Origin: an uncultured Bacteroidota bacterium
Lineage (GTDB): Bacteria > Bacteroidota > Bacteroidia > 2-12-FULL-35-15
Assembly: GCA_903847205.1 (NCBI GenBank)
Contig: CAINDA010000063.1
Location: forward strand, 1 to 64,000
Direction: 5' to 3'
DNA length: 64,000 nt
The position numbers and the translations under genes were made by a program. Each line of letters starts with the position of its first letter. Positions within the stretch are counted from its first letter, which is position 1. Positions 44,060-54,100 of this stretch are shown here, one piece after another. Under the pieces are notes generated by a model. The model saw nothing but the letters and a program-made list of their open reading frames with translations. It had not been told where the DNA came from and made no database searches.

Positions 44060-45379
44060 ATGACAAAAACAACAGTGGAAAAATTCGAAAAATACAAAGT
44101 AAAAGATATGTCTCTTGCGGCTTGGGGACGTAAAGAAATTAAACTTGCAGAAGCAGAAATGCCAGGCTTAATGGCTCTTCGTGCTGAATTCGGCGCATCA
44201 AAACCATTGAAAAATGCTCGTATCGCAGGCTGTCTGCACATGACAATTCAAACAGCAGTTTTAATTGAAACCCTGATTGAATTAGGAGCTGAAGTTACCT
44301 GGTCATCATGCAATATATTTTCAACACAAGATCATGCAGCTGCTGCAATTGCTGCTGCTGGTATTTCTGTATATGCCTGGAAAGGTATGAATGAAACTGA
44401 GTTCGACTGGTGTATAGAACAGACATTGTTCTTCGGTGAAGACCGCAAACCGTTAAACATGATTTTAGATGACGGCGGTGATTTAACAAATATGGTGTTC
44501 GACAGATTTCCTGAATTAATCAAAGGAATAAAAGGACTTTCTGAAGAAACTACTACAGGTGTTCACCGTTTGTATGAGCGTATGACAAACGGAACATTGC
44601 ATATCCCTGCAATTAACGTAAATGATTCAGTTACTAAATCAAAATTCGATAACAAATACGGCTGCCGCGAATCTTTAGTGGATGCAATCCGCAGAGCAAC
44701 AGATTTGATGCTTGCTGGTAAAGTGGCTGTAGTAGCTGGTTACGGGGATGTTGGAAAAGGCTCTTCAGAATCTTTAAGTTCTCAGGGAGTACGTGTTATT
44801 GTTACTGAAATTGATCCTATCTGTGCGCTGCAGGCTGCAATGGACGGCTACCAGGTAATGAAAATGGATAATGCAGTTAAAGAAGCTGATATTATTGTAA
44901 CAACTACAGGAAACAAAAATATTGTTGTTGACCGTCATTTCAAGGCAATGAAAAACAATGCAGTAGTTTGTAACATCGGCCATTTTGATACAGAAATTGA
45001 TATGGCTTGGTTAAATAAAAATTACGGTACCACTAAAGATGTTATCAAACCTCAGGTTGATAAATATACTATTGATGGTAAGGATATTATTGTACTTGCA
45101 GAAGGCCGTTTAGTAAATTTAGGTTGTGCCACTGGTCACCCGTCATTTGTGATGAGTAACTCTTTTACAAACCAAACTTTAGCGCAGCTTGAACTTTGGA
45201 CTAATACTGATAAGTATGAAAACAAAGTTTATACATTGCCTAAGCACTTAGATGAAAAAGTAGCGCGCCTTCATCTTGGAAAAATCAATTGTGAATTAGA
45301 TACCCTAACACCAGAACAGGCCGCATATATCGGCGTAACTGTTGAAGGGCCGTTTAAATCTGATGCATACAGATACTAG
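44060..45379 (+). CDS. ahcY: Adenosylhomocysteinase
   Basis: A 439-aa NAD-dependent hydrolase that splits S-adenosylhomocysteine to adenosine and homocysteine, relieving product inhibition of methyltransferases. It has the substrate-binding [16 protein letters not shown] and [15 protein letters not shown] segments, the NAD-binding [16 protein letters not shown], and the C-terminal [32 protein letters not shown] with the closing Lys/Tyr-containing tail. Length is typical. A terminator follows. Confidence 0.97.
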   Translation: MTKTTVEKFEKYKVKDMSLAAWGRKEIKLAEAEMPGLMALRAEFGASKPLKNARIAGCLHMTIQTAVLIETLIELGAEVTWSSCNIFSTQDHAAAAIAAAGISVYAWKGMNETEFDWCIEQTLFFGEDRKPLNMILDDGGDLTNMVFDRFPELIKGIKGLSEETTTGVHRLYERMTNGTLHIPAINVNDSVTKSKFDNKYGCRESLVDAIRRATDLMLAGKVAVVAGYGDVGKGSSESLSSQGVRVIVTEIDPICALQAAMDGYQVMKMDNAVKEADIIVTTTGNKNIVVDRHFKAMKNNAVVCNIGHFDTEIDMAWLNKNYGTTKDVIKPQVDKYTIDGKDIIVLAEGRLVNLGCATGHPSFVMSNSFTNQTLAQLELWTNTDKYENKVYTLPKHLDEKVARLHLGKINCELDTLTPEQAAYIGVTVEGPFKSDAYRY

Positions 45380-45404
45380 AATTATCTGATAACTTTTTCT
45401 TATT

Positions 45405-45443
45405 AAAAATCCCCTTCCTCACAAAATGAGATAGGGGATTTTT
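45405..45443. terminator. Bidirectional terminator after ahcY
   Basis: AAAAATCCCC and CTCA on the left pair with TGAG and AGGGGATTTTT on the right (45405-45443). A-run and T-run on opposite sides allow termination in both directions, serving ahcY and the convergent lipoprotein gene. Confidence 0.88.
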
Positions 45444-45500
45444 AATATAGAGAAAAAAATATGAAGGGTGAAAGGGTTAAAAAGGGATAGAGTTTTTTGT

Positions 45501-45929
45501 TTAATTGAAGATATGCAAAACATTTCCGTCAAAAGTGGTATTGTAACTTTTTAGCGGAAGCCCTGCAGGACCCTGGGTTACAGAGCCGTCGTAAATTGAA
45601 AATTTTGAATGGCAGCAGGTGTCTTTGGCTAAAATATTGGTAGCATCCACTACAACTGTTGCACATGGCGAAGATGATTGATACGTGCAGTTACGGTCGT
45701 AAGCCATAAAGTCGGTTGATGATTTTCGATATACTAATATTCCCCTTACACCGCCGGTAACATAAATCCAGCCGCCAACACCGTTAAGGTTTACAAAACT
45801 TGGGTTGTTGGTATATAAATAAATATCAACAGCTACAATTGGAACACTATTGTTAGTATTGTCTTTTTTGCAGCTATAGATACCAATAATTAAAATTAAA
45901 GAAATTAGAAAATAAAAAGGAAGTTTCAT
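45501..45929 (-). CDS. Rieske-like lipoprotein with incomplete cluster ligands
   Basis: From ATG 45929 the protein starts MKLPFYFLISLILIIGIYSCKKD, a lipoprotein signal with lipobox cysteine. The C-terminal two thirds resemble a small Rieske domain: first ligand loop AYDRNCTYQSSSPC, second loop DTCCHSKFSIYDGSVTQGPAGLPLKSY. In a true Rieske protein each loop has Cys and His; here the first loop lacks the histidine, so a [2Fe-2S] cluster is doubtful. A fold kept for another purpose is possible. An exact -7-type box lies 25 nt upstream. Confidence 0.75.
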   Translation of the reverse strand: MKLPFYFLISLILIIGIYSCKKDNTNNSVPIVAVDIYLYTNNPSFVNLNGVGGWIYVTGGVRGILVYRKSSTDFMAYDRNCTYQSSSPCATVVVDATNILAKDTCCHSKFSIYDGSVTQGPAGLPLKSYNTTFDGNVLHIFN

Positions 45930-45953
45930 TTGAATGGAAGAGTTATTGTTAAA

Positions 45954-45961
45954 CAAATTTA
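45954..45961 (-). promoter_or_regulatory. Candidate promoter for the Rieske-like lipoprotein
   Basis: Minus-strand TAAATTTG is an exact -7 match; a TTG about 20 nt further upstream could be the -33 element. Confidence 0.5.
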
Positions 45962-46104
45962 ATTAATTTATTGTTTAGTAACAAGGATGAAAAATATTCC
46001 AATATAAATGCCGTTCTTTAAAAAAGGAAAATCTATATTTATTTGTATATTTTTGATTATGTTTTTTATAAATCCATTAATGAATCGGCACTAAAATTTT
46101 TTAA

Positions 46105-46434
46105 ATGAAAACTCTTTTTCGAAAAACAATTGTATTGTTTGTTTTCTTGATGCCCTTTGCTGCTCTTGCACAGGAAGCTGCCATTGCTAAAGATAAAGAA
46201 AAGAATACTGCTCCGGCCAGTTCAAGGGCACAGCGCAAAAAAGCAAAACAGAAATGGAAAGAAGGCCGCTTAGCAGAAAGAGATCAGGCAAAAGCGGTTA
46301 AAGATTATCATAAACATCTGCAATCTAAAGACACAAAAAAAAGAATGCGTCAGGAAAAAAAACGGTCTGAAAGATTAAAAACAAATAAAAAAGAATCTTC
46401 CATTGTGAGATGGTTTAAATATAAGCATCATTGA
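46105..46434 (+). CDS. Small, highly basic exported protein
   Basis: A 109-aa protein with a clear signal peptide (MKTLFRKTIVLFVFLMPFAALAQ) followed by an unusually basic, helical mature part: about a third of residues are Lys or Arg (SRAQRKKAKQKWKEGRL, KKRMRQEKKRSERLK). No enzyme motif. Such periplasmic basic proteins may bind nucleic acid or polyanionic envelope components; this is inference. It lies upstream of a two-component sensor on the same strand, with a repeat in the gap. Confidence 0.7.
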   Translation: MKTLFRKTIVLFVFLMPFAALAQEAAIAKDKEKNTAPASSRAQRKKAKQKWKEGRLAERDQAKAVKDYHKHLQSKDTKKRMRQEKKRSERLKTNKKESSIVRWFKYKHH

Positions 46435-46496
46435 ATAAATAATTAATTTGAAAATTACAGCATCTGGTTTTCAAATTTGTCCATTGTCACATTTGT

Positions 46497-49487
46497 ATGC
46501 AAAAAACAAGACTATTTTTTTTACTTTTCTATTCACTCACACTATCTCTGATTACTGAGGTATGTTTTGCTCAATCCTATTATTTTCAAAATTTTTCTGT
46601 TGAAGACGGCCTTCCTTTTGTAAATGTATCTGCCCTTTTTCAGGACAGCAAAGGTAACCTCTGGTCGGGCGGGTATGGCGGTCTAAGTAAATTCGATGGC
46701 GTATCTTTTACCAATTACAGCCCTAAAAATGGATTGCTAAACCATTCAGTAACCTGTATTAACGAGGATAATAAAGGCAATCTATGGATAGGGACAATCA
46801 GCGGTATAAATAAATTTGCAGATGGGAAATTTACCGGATATACTGTTAAAAACGGACTTGCCAGCAATTCCATTACAGCTTCTTTAAAAGATAAGAAAGG
46901 CCGTTTATGGTTCGGTACTGACAAAGGAATCAGCGTTCTGCTCGACAGCACTTTTATAAATTATACTGTTAAAGATGGATTAATCAGCAATGCCGTAAAT
47001 TGTATTTATGAGGATCAATCGGGCAGTATTTGGATAGGAACAAATGACGGTATAAGTGTTTTTGACGGTAAAAAATTTAGTAATTACAATACCTCAAACG
47101 GCCTGTTAAATAATCATATCAACAGTATTACTCAGGATATAAAACAAAATATCTGGATTGCCTCATCTAACGGATTATGTAAATGGAACCAAAACAAATT
47201 TACATTTTATACCAAAGAGCAGGGGCTTATTGACAATGATATCAAAGCTGTTATAACTGATTTTAGGAATGCCCTGTGGATAGCGACAAGCAAAGGTTTG
47301 ATGAAATTCGAAAATGAAAAATTTTCAGCTTACACCCTGCATAAAAATCATAACAGCAGTATCATCAGCTGTCTTTACCAGGATTACGAACATAATTTAT
47401 GGATAGGAACTTATGCCGGTTTGTTCAAATACAGGGGAAACCCCTTTGTCAGCTATGGTATAGAGGACGGTCTATCCCGCCAATTTATTTATGGTATCCT
47501 TCGCGATTCAAAAAATATTCTATGGGCAGGTTCTAAAGACGGGGGCTTATTTAAATTCGAAGCAGGCCGGTTTACTCAGTTTAACAGCCAGAACGGGCTG
47601 AAAGCAAAAAGCGTAAATGCAATTTATGAAGCATCGCCGGGTACTCTATGGCTTGGTACTGATGCCGGCTTAAAAATTTACGACGGAAAGCAGTTTGTTG
47701 AAAAGCTTGACTCATCAGGTGTTTTCAGCCGTGCTATTAATTGTTTTTATAAAGATTCAAGAAATAATTTGTGGATAGGAGGCAATAATGAGATTTTTAA
47801 ATTCGACCCTTCAGCTTCAGATAAAGCAGGCTCAAAAAAATTTATGCGCTATACTTTTAAAACCAGAAGTTCAAACTTTCAGGTATGGACCTTTGTGGAA
47901 GATTTGAAAGGCTCGCTCTGGATCGGTACTTATTTAGGCGGCTTAATTAAATATGACGGAAAAGATTTTATTGAATGCAGTGAAAAATTGGGTTTGAAAA
48001 ACGATTCGTATCTCACATCATTGATTGATAAAGAAGGCAACATTTATCTTGGTGCTCTTGATGGCTTATGGATGTTTAATCCTGCAATGGCTGCAGTTAA
48101 ACCAGTAAATTTTGGTGAAGCCGACGGCATGAGTTCTGATTTAATTTATTCTATAACTTTTGGACAGACACAAAATGAAATTTGGACAGGAACAAATCAG
48201 GGCTTAAATAAAATTGATATTGCTGAATATAAAAAATCAAGGCATAAAAATATTATTCCATTCGGTAAACACGAGGGCTTTTCAGGTGTTGAGTGCAACT
48301 CCAACGGCACCTGGGTTGACCCCGACGGCTCCATTTGGTTTGGTACAGTGAACGGACTTATTAAATACGATCCTAAAGAATATATTGATAATACTGCAGA
48401 ATCAAAAACAAGTATTACCGGCTTCAGCCTCTTTTACAAGGATACTGTTTTAACAGATAATACGCATCTGAAATACAGCGACAATAATATCACATTTTAT
48501 TATTCCGGCATAAGCCTTACTAATCCCGAAAAGGTACAGTATTCGCATATATTGGAAGGTTTTGAAAAAAATTGGTCGCCTCAGTCAAAAGAGCGGCTGG
48601 TAACATATTCCAATCTTCCTTCCGGCGCATATACTTTTAAAGTAATCAGCTCAAACAATGAAGGCGTCTGGAATAAAACCCCTGTAAGCTTTACCTTTAT
48701 TATAAACAAACCATTTTGGAGAACATGGGCTTTCATCATTATCTCTTCACTGCTTATTACAGCATTCTTAATTCTATCCATCCGTTTCCGTATTCGGAAA
48801 ATTAAAAATCGGGAAATACGAAAAACAGAACTCAACAAAAAAATCGCCAACATTGAATCACAGGCTCTGCGGGCTCAGATGAATCCTCATTTTATTTTCA
48901 ACACATTGAGCTCCATCCAGCATTATATTTCGAACAGCAATACCGAAGCTGCATTAAAATACTTGTCGAAATTCGCAAAGCTTATGCGCAAAATTATGGA
49001 GAATTCTAAACAGCAGATGATTGCTGTTGCTGAAGAAATCAATGCACTCAATTTATATTTAGAATTAGAAATAATGCGTTTCGATAAAAAATTTGAATAC
49101 CAAATTGATATTGATCCCGGCATTGATCAAAATTACGACCGCATACCATCCATGCTTATTCAGCCTTACGTAGAAAATGCAATTATACACGGCCTGCTTC
49201 CCAAGGAAGGTGTTGGGAAAATTTCAATAACTTTACAAAAACAAAATGATACAATTTTATGCATCATCGAGGATAACGGAATTGGCCGCGAAAAATCAAA
49301 AGAGTTTAAGAAAAACCGATTGCAGCAGCACAAGTCAATGGGAATGAGTATAACGCAGGATAGGCTGGATATTTTAAATTCCAGTTTGAGCAGTAATATT
49401 CACTCCGAAATAATTGACTTGTACGAAAAGGGCGAATCGGCTGGAACAAAAATTCGGCTGGTTATCCCGCTGGAGGTGGATGAATAG
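46497..49487 (+). CDS. Membrane sensor kinase: periplasmic beta-propeller plus LytS-type histidine kinase
   Basis: A 996-aa sensor. A signal peptide (about 1-25) is followed by two-component-regulator propeller repeats of the pattern DxxGNLWxGTxxGLxxF (about 30-640), a Y_Y_Y-type sandwich (about 665-735), a transmembrane helix near 741-764 and a His_kinase domain with phosphoacceptor H798 in AQMNPHFIFNTLSSIQHYI. The ATPase N box is IQPYVENAIIHGLL (about 890) and the G box EDNGIGREKS. It lacks the fused AraC domain of hybrid Bacteroidota sensors and pairs instead with the LytTR regulator downstream. The ligand is unknown. Confidence 0.93.
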   Translation: MQKTRLFFLLFYSLTLSLITEVCFAQSYYFQNFSVEDGLPFVNVSALFQDSKGNLWSGGYGGLSKFDGVSFTNYSPKNGLLNHSVTCINEDNKGNLWIGTISGINKFADGKFTGYTVKNGLASNSITASLKDKKGRLWFGTDKGISVLLDSTFINYTVKDGLISNAVNCIYEDQSGSIWIGTNDGISVFDGKKFSNYNTSNGLLNNHINSITQDIKQNIWIASSNGLCKWNQNKFTFYTKEQGLIDNDIKAVITDFRNALWIATSKGLMKFENEKFSAYTLHKNHNSSIISCLYQDYEHNLWIGTYAGLFKYRGNPFVSYGIEDGLSRQFIYGILRDSKNILWAGSKDGGLFKFEAGRFTQFNSQNGLKAKSVNAIYEASPGTLWLGTDAGLKIYDGKQFVEKLDSSGVFSRAINCFYKDSRNNLWIGGNNEIFKFDPSASDKAGSKKFMRYTFKTRSSNFQVWTFVEDLKGSLWIGTYLGGLIKYDGKDFIECSEKLGLKNDSYLTSLIDKEGNIYLGALDGLWMFNPAMAAVKPVNFGEADGMSSDLIYSITFGQTQNEIWTGTNQGLNKIDIAEYKKSRHKNIIPFGKHEGFSGVECNSNGTWVDPDGSIWFGTVNGLIKYDPKEYIDNTAESKTSITGFSLFYKDTVLTDNTHLKYSDNNITFYYSGISLTNPEKVQYSHILEGFEKNWSPQSKERLVTYSNLPSGAYTFKVISSNNEGVWNKTPVSFTFIINKPFWRTWAFIIISSLLITAFLILSIRFRIRKIKNREIRKTELNKKIANIESQALRAQMNPHFIFNTLSSIQHYISNSNTEAALKYLSKFAKLMRKIMENSKQQMIAVAEEINALNLYLELEIMRFDKKFEYQIDIDPGIDQNYDRIPSMLIQPYVENAIIHGLLPKEGVGKISITLQKQNDTILCIIEDNGIGREKSKEFKKNRLQQHKSMGMSITQDRLDILNSSLSSNIHSEIIDLYEKGESAGTKIRLVIPLEVDE

Positions 49488-49603
49488 CAAGTCCCCCTTG
49501 CGCGCTGCCTCTGCGATAGAGAATGAAGGTGCATTTGACAGTGTGCTGCAGGAGGATGTTTTTTAACATTAATAAATTCGTAATAATTTGATAAAATAAT
49601 TAT

Positions 49604-50353
49604 ATGATAAAAGCTGTAATAGTTGATGATGAATTAGGCGCGCGCGAATCATTATCTAAAATGATCGAAAAAAATTGTGCCGGTATTGAAATTGCTGCCA
49701 AAGCTGATTCAATGACCAGTGCTTATGATGCCATCAGCAGGTACCAGCCTGATTTAGTTTTTTTGGATATAGAAATGCCTAACGGCAATGCTTTCGACTT
49801 ACTTGAAAAATTTAAAGAAATTGATTTTGATATTATTTTCACTACTGCCTTCGACCATTATGCCATTAAAGCTATCAAGTTCAGTGCCGTTGATTATCTT
49901 CTAAAGCCCATTGACACCGAAGAGCTGGTTCAGGCAGTGCATCGTTTTGAAGATAAAGCCGGGCATAAAAGCATGCTGGATAAAAAATTCAAAACCCTTC
50001 TGGCTAACATTAAACCTGAAAACAAACTGAAAAAAGTCGGTATTCCGGACGGAGACGGCTTAATATTCATCAACCTCTCCGATATCATTCGCTGCGATTC
50101 CGACGGCAACTATACGTTTTTTATTCTCACCACAGGCAAAAGAATTATGGCCTCACGTACCCTCGGTGAATACGAGCAGATGTTTGCCGATGATAACTTC
50201 TGCAGGGTTCACCGTTCGCATCTTATCAACTTGCAGCACGTGAAAAAATATATTAAAGGCGAAGGAGGATACGTCGTAATGAGCGATAACTCCCAGGTTG
50301 AAGTCTCCAGAAGAAATAAATCTGATTTTCTTGAAAAATTATCCCTAATCTAG
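49604..50353 (+). CDS. LytTR-family response regulator
   Basis: A 249-aa regulator partner of the sensor kinase 117 nt upstream. The receiver domain (about 1-120) has D8/D9 and phosphoacceptor D55 in VFLDIEMP; the C-terminal LytTR DNA-binding domain (about 145-249) has DIIRCDSDGNYTFF, MASRTLGEYEQMF and FCRVHRSHLINLQHVKKYIKGEGGYVVMSDNSQVEVSRR. Targets are not known; the small peptide and TonB receptor downstream are possible candidates. Confidence 0.93.
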   Translation: MIKAVIVDDELGARESLSKMIEKNCAGIEIAAKADSMTSAYDAISRYQPDLVFLDIEMPNGNAFDLLEKFKEIDFDIIFTTAFDHYAIKAIKFSAVDYLLKPIDTEELVQAVHRFEDKAGHKSMLDKKFKTLLANIKPENKLKKVGIPDGDGLIFINLSDIIRCDSDGNYTFFILTTGKRIMASRTLGEYEQMFADDNFCRVHRSHLINLQHVKKYIKGEGGYVVMSDNSQVEVSRRNKSDFLEKLSLI

Positions 50354-50733
50354 TTTACCGCTTTTCGTTTAATTTCCGCCGTTAAATAAGTAAAACTCTC
50401 CTTTCACTCAATGTGTCCTGAACTTCTGTTCTTTCTATTGTAATATTGTAATAGAAATCAGGGCAGATAAAATACCAGCTGAAATTTTTTACTTCTAATT
50501 CAAACAGTCTGAAATTTACTAAACAAATTTTTTCTCTGTTTTCTTAAAAGATTCAAAAAAATAGGTGCCGGGTTTTGCCGCAAAATTAATTGGCACATGG
50601 GGATGTTGTTTAGATTAATAGGCAGATACCCGCACCTTAATTTAATATTTAATTCAATTGCAGTCTTTCACATTAATCTAACAGAAAATGGCAGAACGCT
50701 TACCTGTTATTAACAATTAAAAAATCAAAAAAA
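50354..50733 (+). other. Intergenic region with a candidate structured RNA
   Basis: No gene is supportable in this 380-bp gap. AGGTGCCGGGT (50563-50573) can pair with ACCCGCACCT (50628-50637) with one bulged C, closing a 75-nt domain. GTGCC (50565-50569) can instead pair with GGCAC (50592-50596), so two mutually exclusive stems share one strand. The domain ends 97 nt before the small open frame at 50734. Confidence 0.4.
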
Positions 50734-50859
50734 ATGAACAAGAAATCAGCAGTCCGCAAAGGGTACAGTTACCGCGAAGAAGGTATTGGAACCATTACAA
50801 TTCTAATGGCAGCAGCCACAGTAGCAATTATTTTCTTCAGCATTTACAATGCAGTATAA
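50734..50859 (+). CDS. 41-aa single-pass membrane peptide
   Basis: A short frame with an A-rich leader before the ATG (AAAAAAAATG). The product has a basic, aromatic N-terminus (MNKKSAVRKGYSYREEG) followed by about 22 hydrophobic residues (GTITILMAAATVAIIFFSIY), that is, one membrane helix with an inside-positive start. A terminator hairpin follows after 23 nt, giving a self-contained small gene. I do not recognise the family. It lies between a LytTR regulator and a large TonB receptor. Confidence 0.6.
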   Translation: MNKKSAVRKGYSYREEGIGTITILMAAATVAIIFFSIYNAV

Positions 50860-50882
50860 TTTTCAGTTTTGTTTGTTTGAGA

Positions 50883-50915
50883 AAAGCCGGTCCGGTATTA
50901 TACCGGATTGGCTTT
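50883..50915 (+). terminator. Terminator after the 41-aa gene
   Basis: AAAGCC plus GGTCCGGTA (from 50883) pair with TACCGGATT plus GGCTTT (to 50915) across TTA: about 15 bp with two G-U pairs. The T-run after the stem is short (TTTAAA). Confidence 0.75.
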
Positions 50916-51001
50916 AAACAAGTTAAAACAGGATTTTATTCCTAAAATAAATTGTTAAAAAGCGGGGAAAAAAAAACTTGCTCAAGAATTTTAAATATTC
51001 C

Positions 51002-51009
51002 TATATTTA
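51002..51009 (+). promoter_or_regulatory. Candidate promoter for the large TonB receptor
   Basis: TATATTTA matches the -7 box at 7 of 8 positions and follows a TTG (50978-50980) by 21 nt. An inverted repeat with CAATTTGAAAAT / ATTTTCAAATTG arms (51039-51073) lies between it and the start codon. Confidence 0.4.
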
Positions 51010-51104
51010 CGCGCTTTAAAATTTAGGCTTGAATAAAACAATTTGAAAATATGTTTATATAATTTTCAAATTGCCGAATTATCAAATTATCAAATTATAA
51101 TAAT

Positions 51105-54100
51105 ATGCTGCAAAAATTACTCGTTACCTTCTCGATTGTTATCGCCTCAGCTGGCTTGATGCTGGGACAAAACGAATCCGCAATTAAAGTAAAACTTACC
51201 GACAAAGCCAATAAAGAAACAATTCCATTTGCGAATGTAATTGTTGAAATGGGCGGTATGCAGGCTGGTGTAGGAACCACCAACATAGATGGTGAAGTTA
51301 CTATTAAGCCCTTAAGTCCCGGTAAGTATAATGTAAAAGCCACTTATGTGGGTTACCAGACTGTAATTATTGGAGACATAAACGTAGGCGTTGGTAAAAC
51401 TGTTTATTTGAATATGGAGTTGACTGCAGGACAGGAGCTTCCAATTATTGAAGTAGCAGTTTGGAAAGAACCACTCATTGATCCTGATACTAAATCAGGA
51501 GGAACCGTAACACGCGAAGAATACCAGCACATGGCTACTAAAGATATTAATTCAGTAGCGGCAACAACAGCAGGAATTTATCAGGCAGATGAAGGCGGAG
51601 CGCTGAATGTAAGAGGTGCCCGTGCTGAAGGGACGTCTTATTATGTGGATGGTGTAAAAGTAATCGGAAGTGCAGGTGTTCCCCAGGGATCAATTGATCA
51701 GATAACAACAATTATCGGCGGTACCCCTGCTGAATACGGAGATGCAACAGGCGGTGTTATTGCAATAACTACTCGGGGACCTGCAGCCACTTATGGCGGC
51801 GGCATAGAAATGGTATCTTCTGGTTTGGGCGAAAAAAATGCAAAGACACGCGGACTGGATGCTTATGGATATAATTTAGTTGATTTTACATTGAGCGGTC
51901 CCTTATTAACAAAAAAAGACTCTTCAAAAAATGTTAAGAAATCAGTTCTTGGTTTCTTTTTATCAGGTGAGGCTTCAACTGCTCAGGATCCCCATCCATC
52001 AGCTGTCGGTATGTACCAGGTTAAACCGGATGTATTAACCAGTTTAGAAAATGCACCTTTGCGTCCAAACCCTAATGGAGCAGGAGGTTTTGTAAATAAT
52101 GCAGAGTATATTACTATGGATGATCTGCAAAAAGTAAAATCAAGAAGCAATGTGCGTTCTAATTCATTTCTTTTGAACGGTAAAATACTTTACCAGCCTG
52201 CTGCAAATCTTGGAATTACAATTGGTGGATCGATTAATTATAATAATTACCATGATTTTGTTTACGAATATGCATTGTTTAATCCTTCAAATAATCCCCA
52301 GGTAATAAATAATACCTGGAGAGCCTACGCAAAACTTACTCAAAAGTTTAATTCAGCTACCGCTAAAGAAGAAGAGAAAACATCTTCCGCTATCACAAAT
52401 GCCTACTTTACACTTCAGGCCAGTTATTCAAAAACAAGCCAAACTGTTCAGGACGATACGCATAAGGATAATTACTTCAACTATGGGTATATCGGGAAGT
52501 TTGATCAAACTAAAACTGCCAATTATACTTATGAAACCAGAAATAAATATGACTTTAACCATGACGGTGTTAAAGATACTGTTGCTGCGTTTTATCAAAA
52601 TGGTTTCAGGGATGTAAGTCTGACATTTACTCCAAGCAACATAAATCCTGCAGGAGCAGCTTATACCAGTCAGTTTTATGCAGCCACTGATCCTGGGCTT
52701 ATCCACAACCTGAATGATGTTCAGGCTGGTTTAGGTTTGATGAACGGCGACCGGCCTTCTAACATTTATGGATTATGGTACAATACCGGCCGTCAATACG
52801 GAGGTTATAGTTTAAGTGATGTGAGCCAGTTTCGCGTGAATGCAAGTTTTTCTGCAGATATTAAAAAACATGCAGTTCAGATGGGATTTGAATTTGAGCA
52901 GCGCAGTGAAAGTGCATTTTCTCTTAGCCCTATTGCTTTATGGACTCAGATGCGTGCATTGGCAAACAGCCACCTTACCCAGTTAGACAGCGTCCCTCAT
53001 TTGAATACAGAATTATCAGGTACTTATTTGTACTATGATTTCGATCGCTTAAACGACGGCACTCAGACACAATTCGACAGAAGTTTAAGAACAGCGCTGG
53101 GTTATAATGCCAACAGCACCAACTGGATTAATGTTGATGCCTACACACCAGAGCAGATGCAGAGTTTTGGCGGACTTAAAATGTTCAGTGCAGATGATTT
53201 ATTAAACCTGGGCGGTACAGCCTTAGTAAGTTATTACGGATATGATCACACTGGAACAAAAATAAGCGGAAAACCAAGCTTAGATGATTTCTTTACCAAG
53301 AAAGATGCAAATGGAAATTTCACCCGCCAAGTTGGAGCCTATCAGCCTATTTATGTAGCAGGCTATATCCAGGATAAATTTGATTTTAAAGATGTGAAAT
53401 TTAATATCGGTCTGCGTATTGATAGGTTTGATGCAAATCAGCAGGTACTAAAAGATAAGTTTTTGCTGTATGAAGCCAAAACTGCAGGTGAAGTAAACTT
53501 TGCTTCTGAGTTTAATACTACCAAACCCGCAAATATTGGGAGTGATTATGTAGTTTATGTTAATGATAAAGACAACCCCACAAAAGTTGTTGGTTACAGA
53601 AACGGGACTACATGGTATAACGCTACTGGAGCAGAAGTTTCTGACCCAACCTCGTCATTAGCAGGTTCAAATACTGTCGATGGTGCTATTAATCCTTATT
53701 TGTTAGATCCCTCAGCTGCAAAAAACAAAGTGATTTCTTCAAAAGTATTTGAAAGTTATACGCCTCAGATTAATTTGATGCCGCGTATTGCATTTTCATT
53801 CCCAATTTCCGATGTCGCTGATTTTTTTGCTCATTATGATGTGTTAACACAGCGTCCTCCCGGCGCAAACAGGTTAGACCCTACGCAGTATTTGAATATT
53901 ACTAGTAATGCAGGACAGTTTATTAATAACCCAAATTTAAAACCAGAAAGGACGACTGATTATGAGTTAGGATTCCGCCAGGTATTAAACGACAAGAAAA
54001 ATTCTGCAATTACCTTATCTGCATTTTACCGTGAATTAAGAGATATGATCCAAGTGGTGCAGGTGGTTGATGCCTTCCCTAATAGTTATAATTCCTATGA

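Noticed and set aside
49488-49603. Short frame with a GGAGG motif between the sensor kinase and LytTR genes
   Set aside because: The frame is about 25 codons, GC pattern is not coding-like, and the GGAGG has no start codon at the right distance for the regulator gene.
50563-50637. A tRNA gene (75-nt closed stem)
   Set aside because: There is no T-loop consensus, anticodon arm or D-arm; only the length and closing stem are similar.
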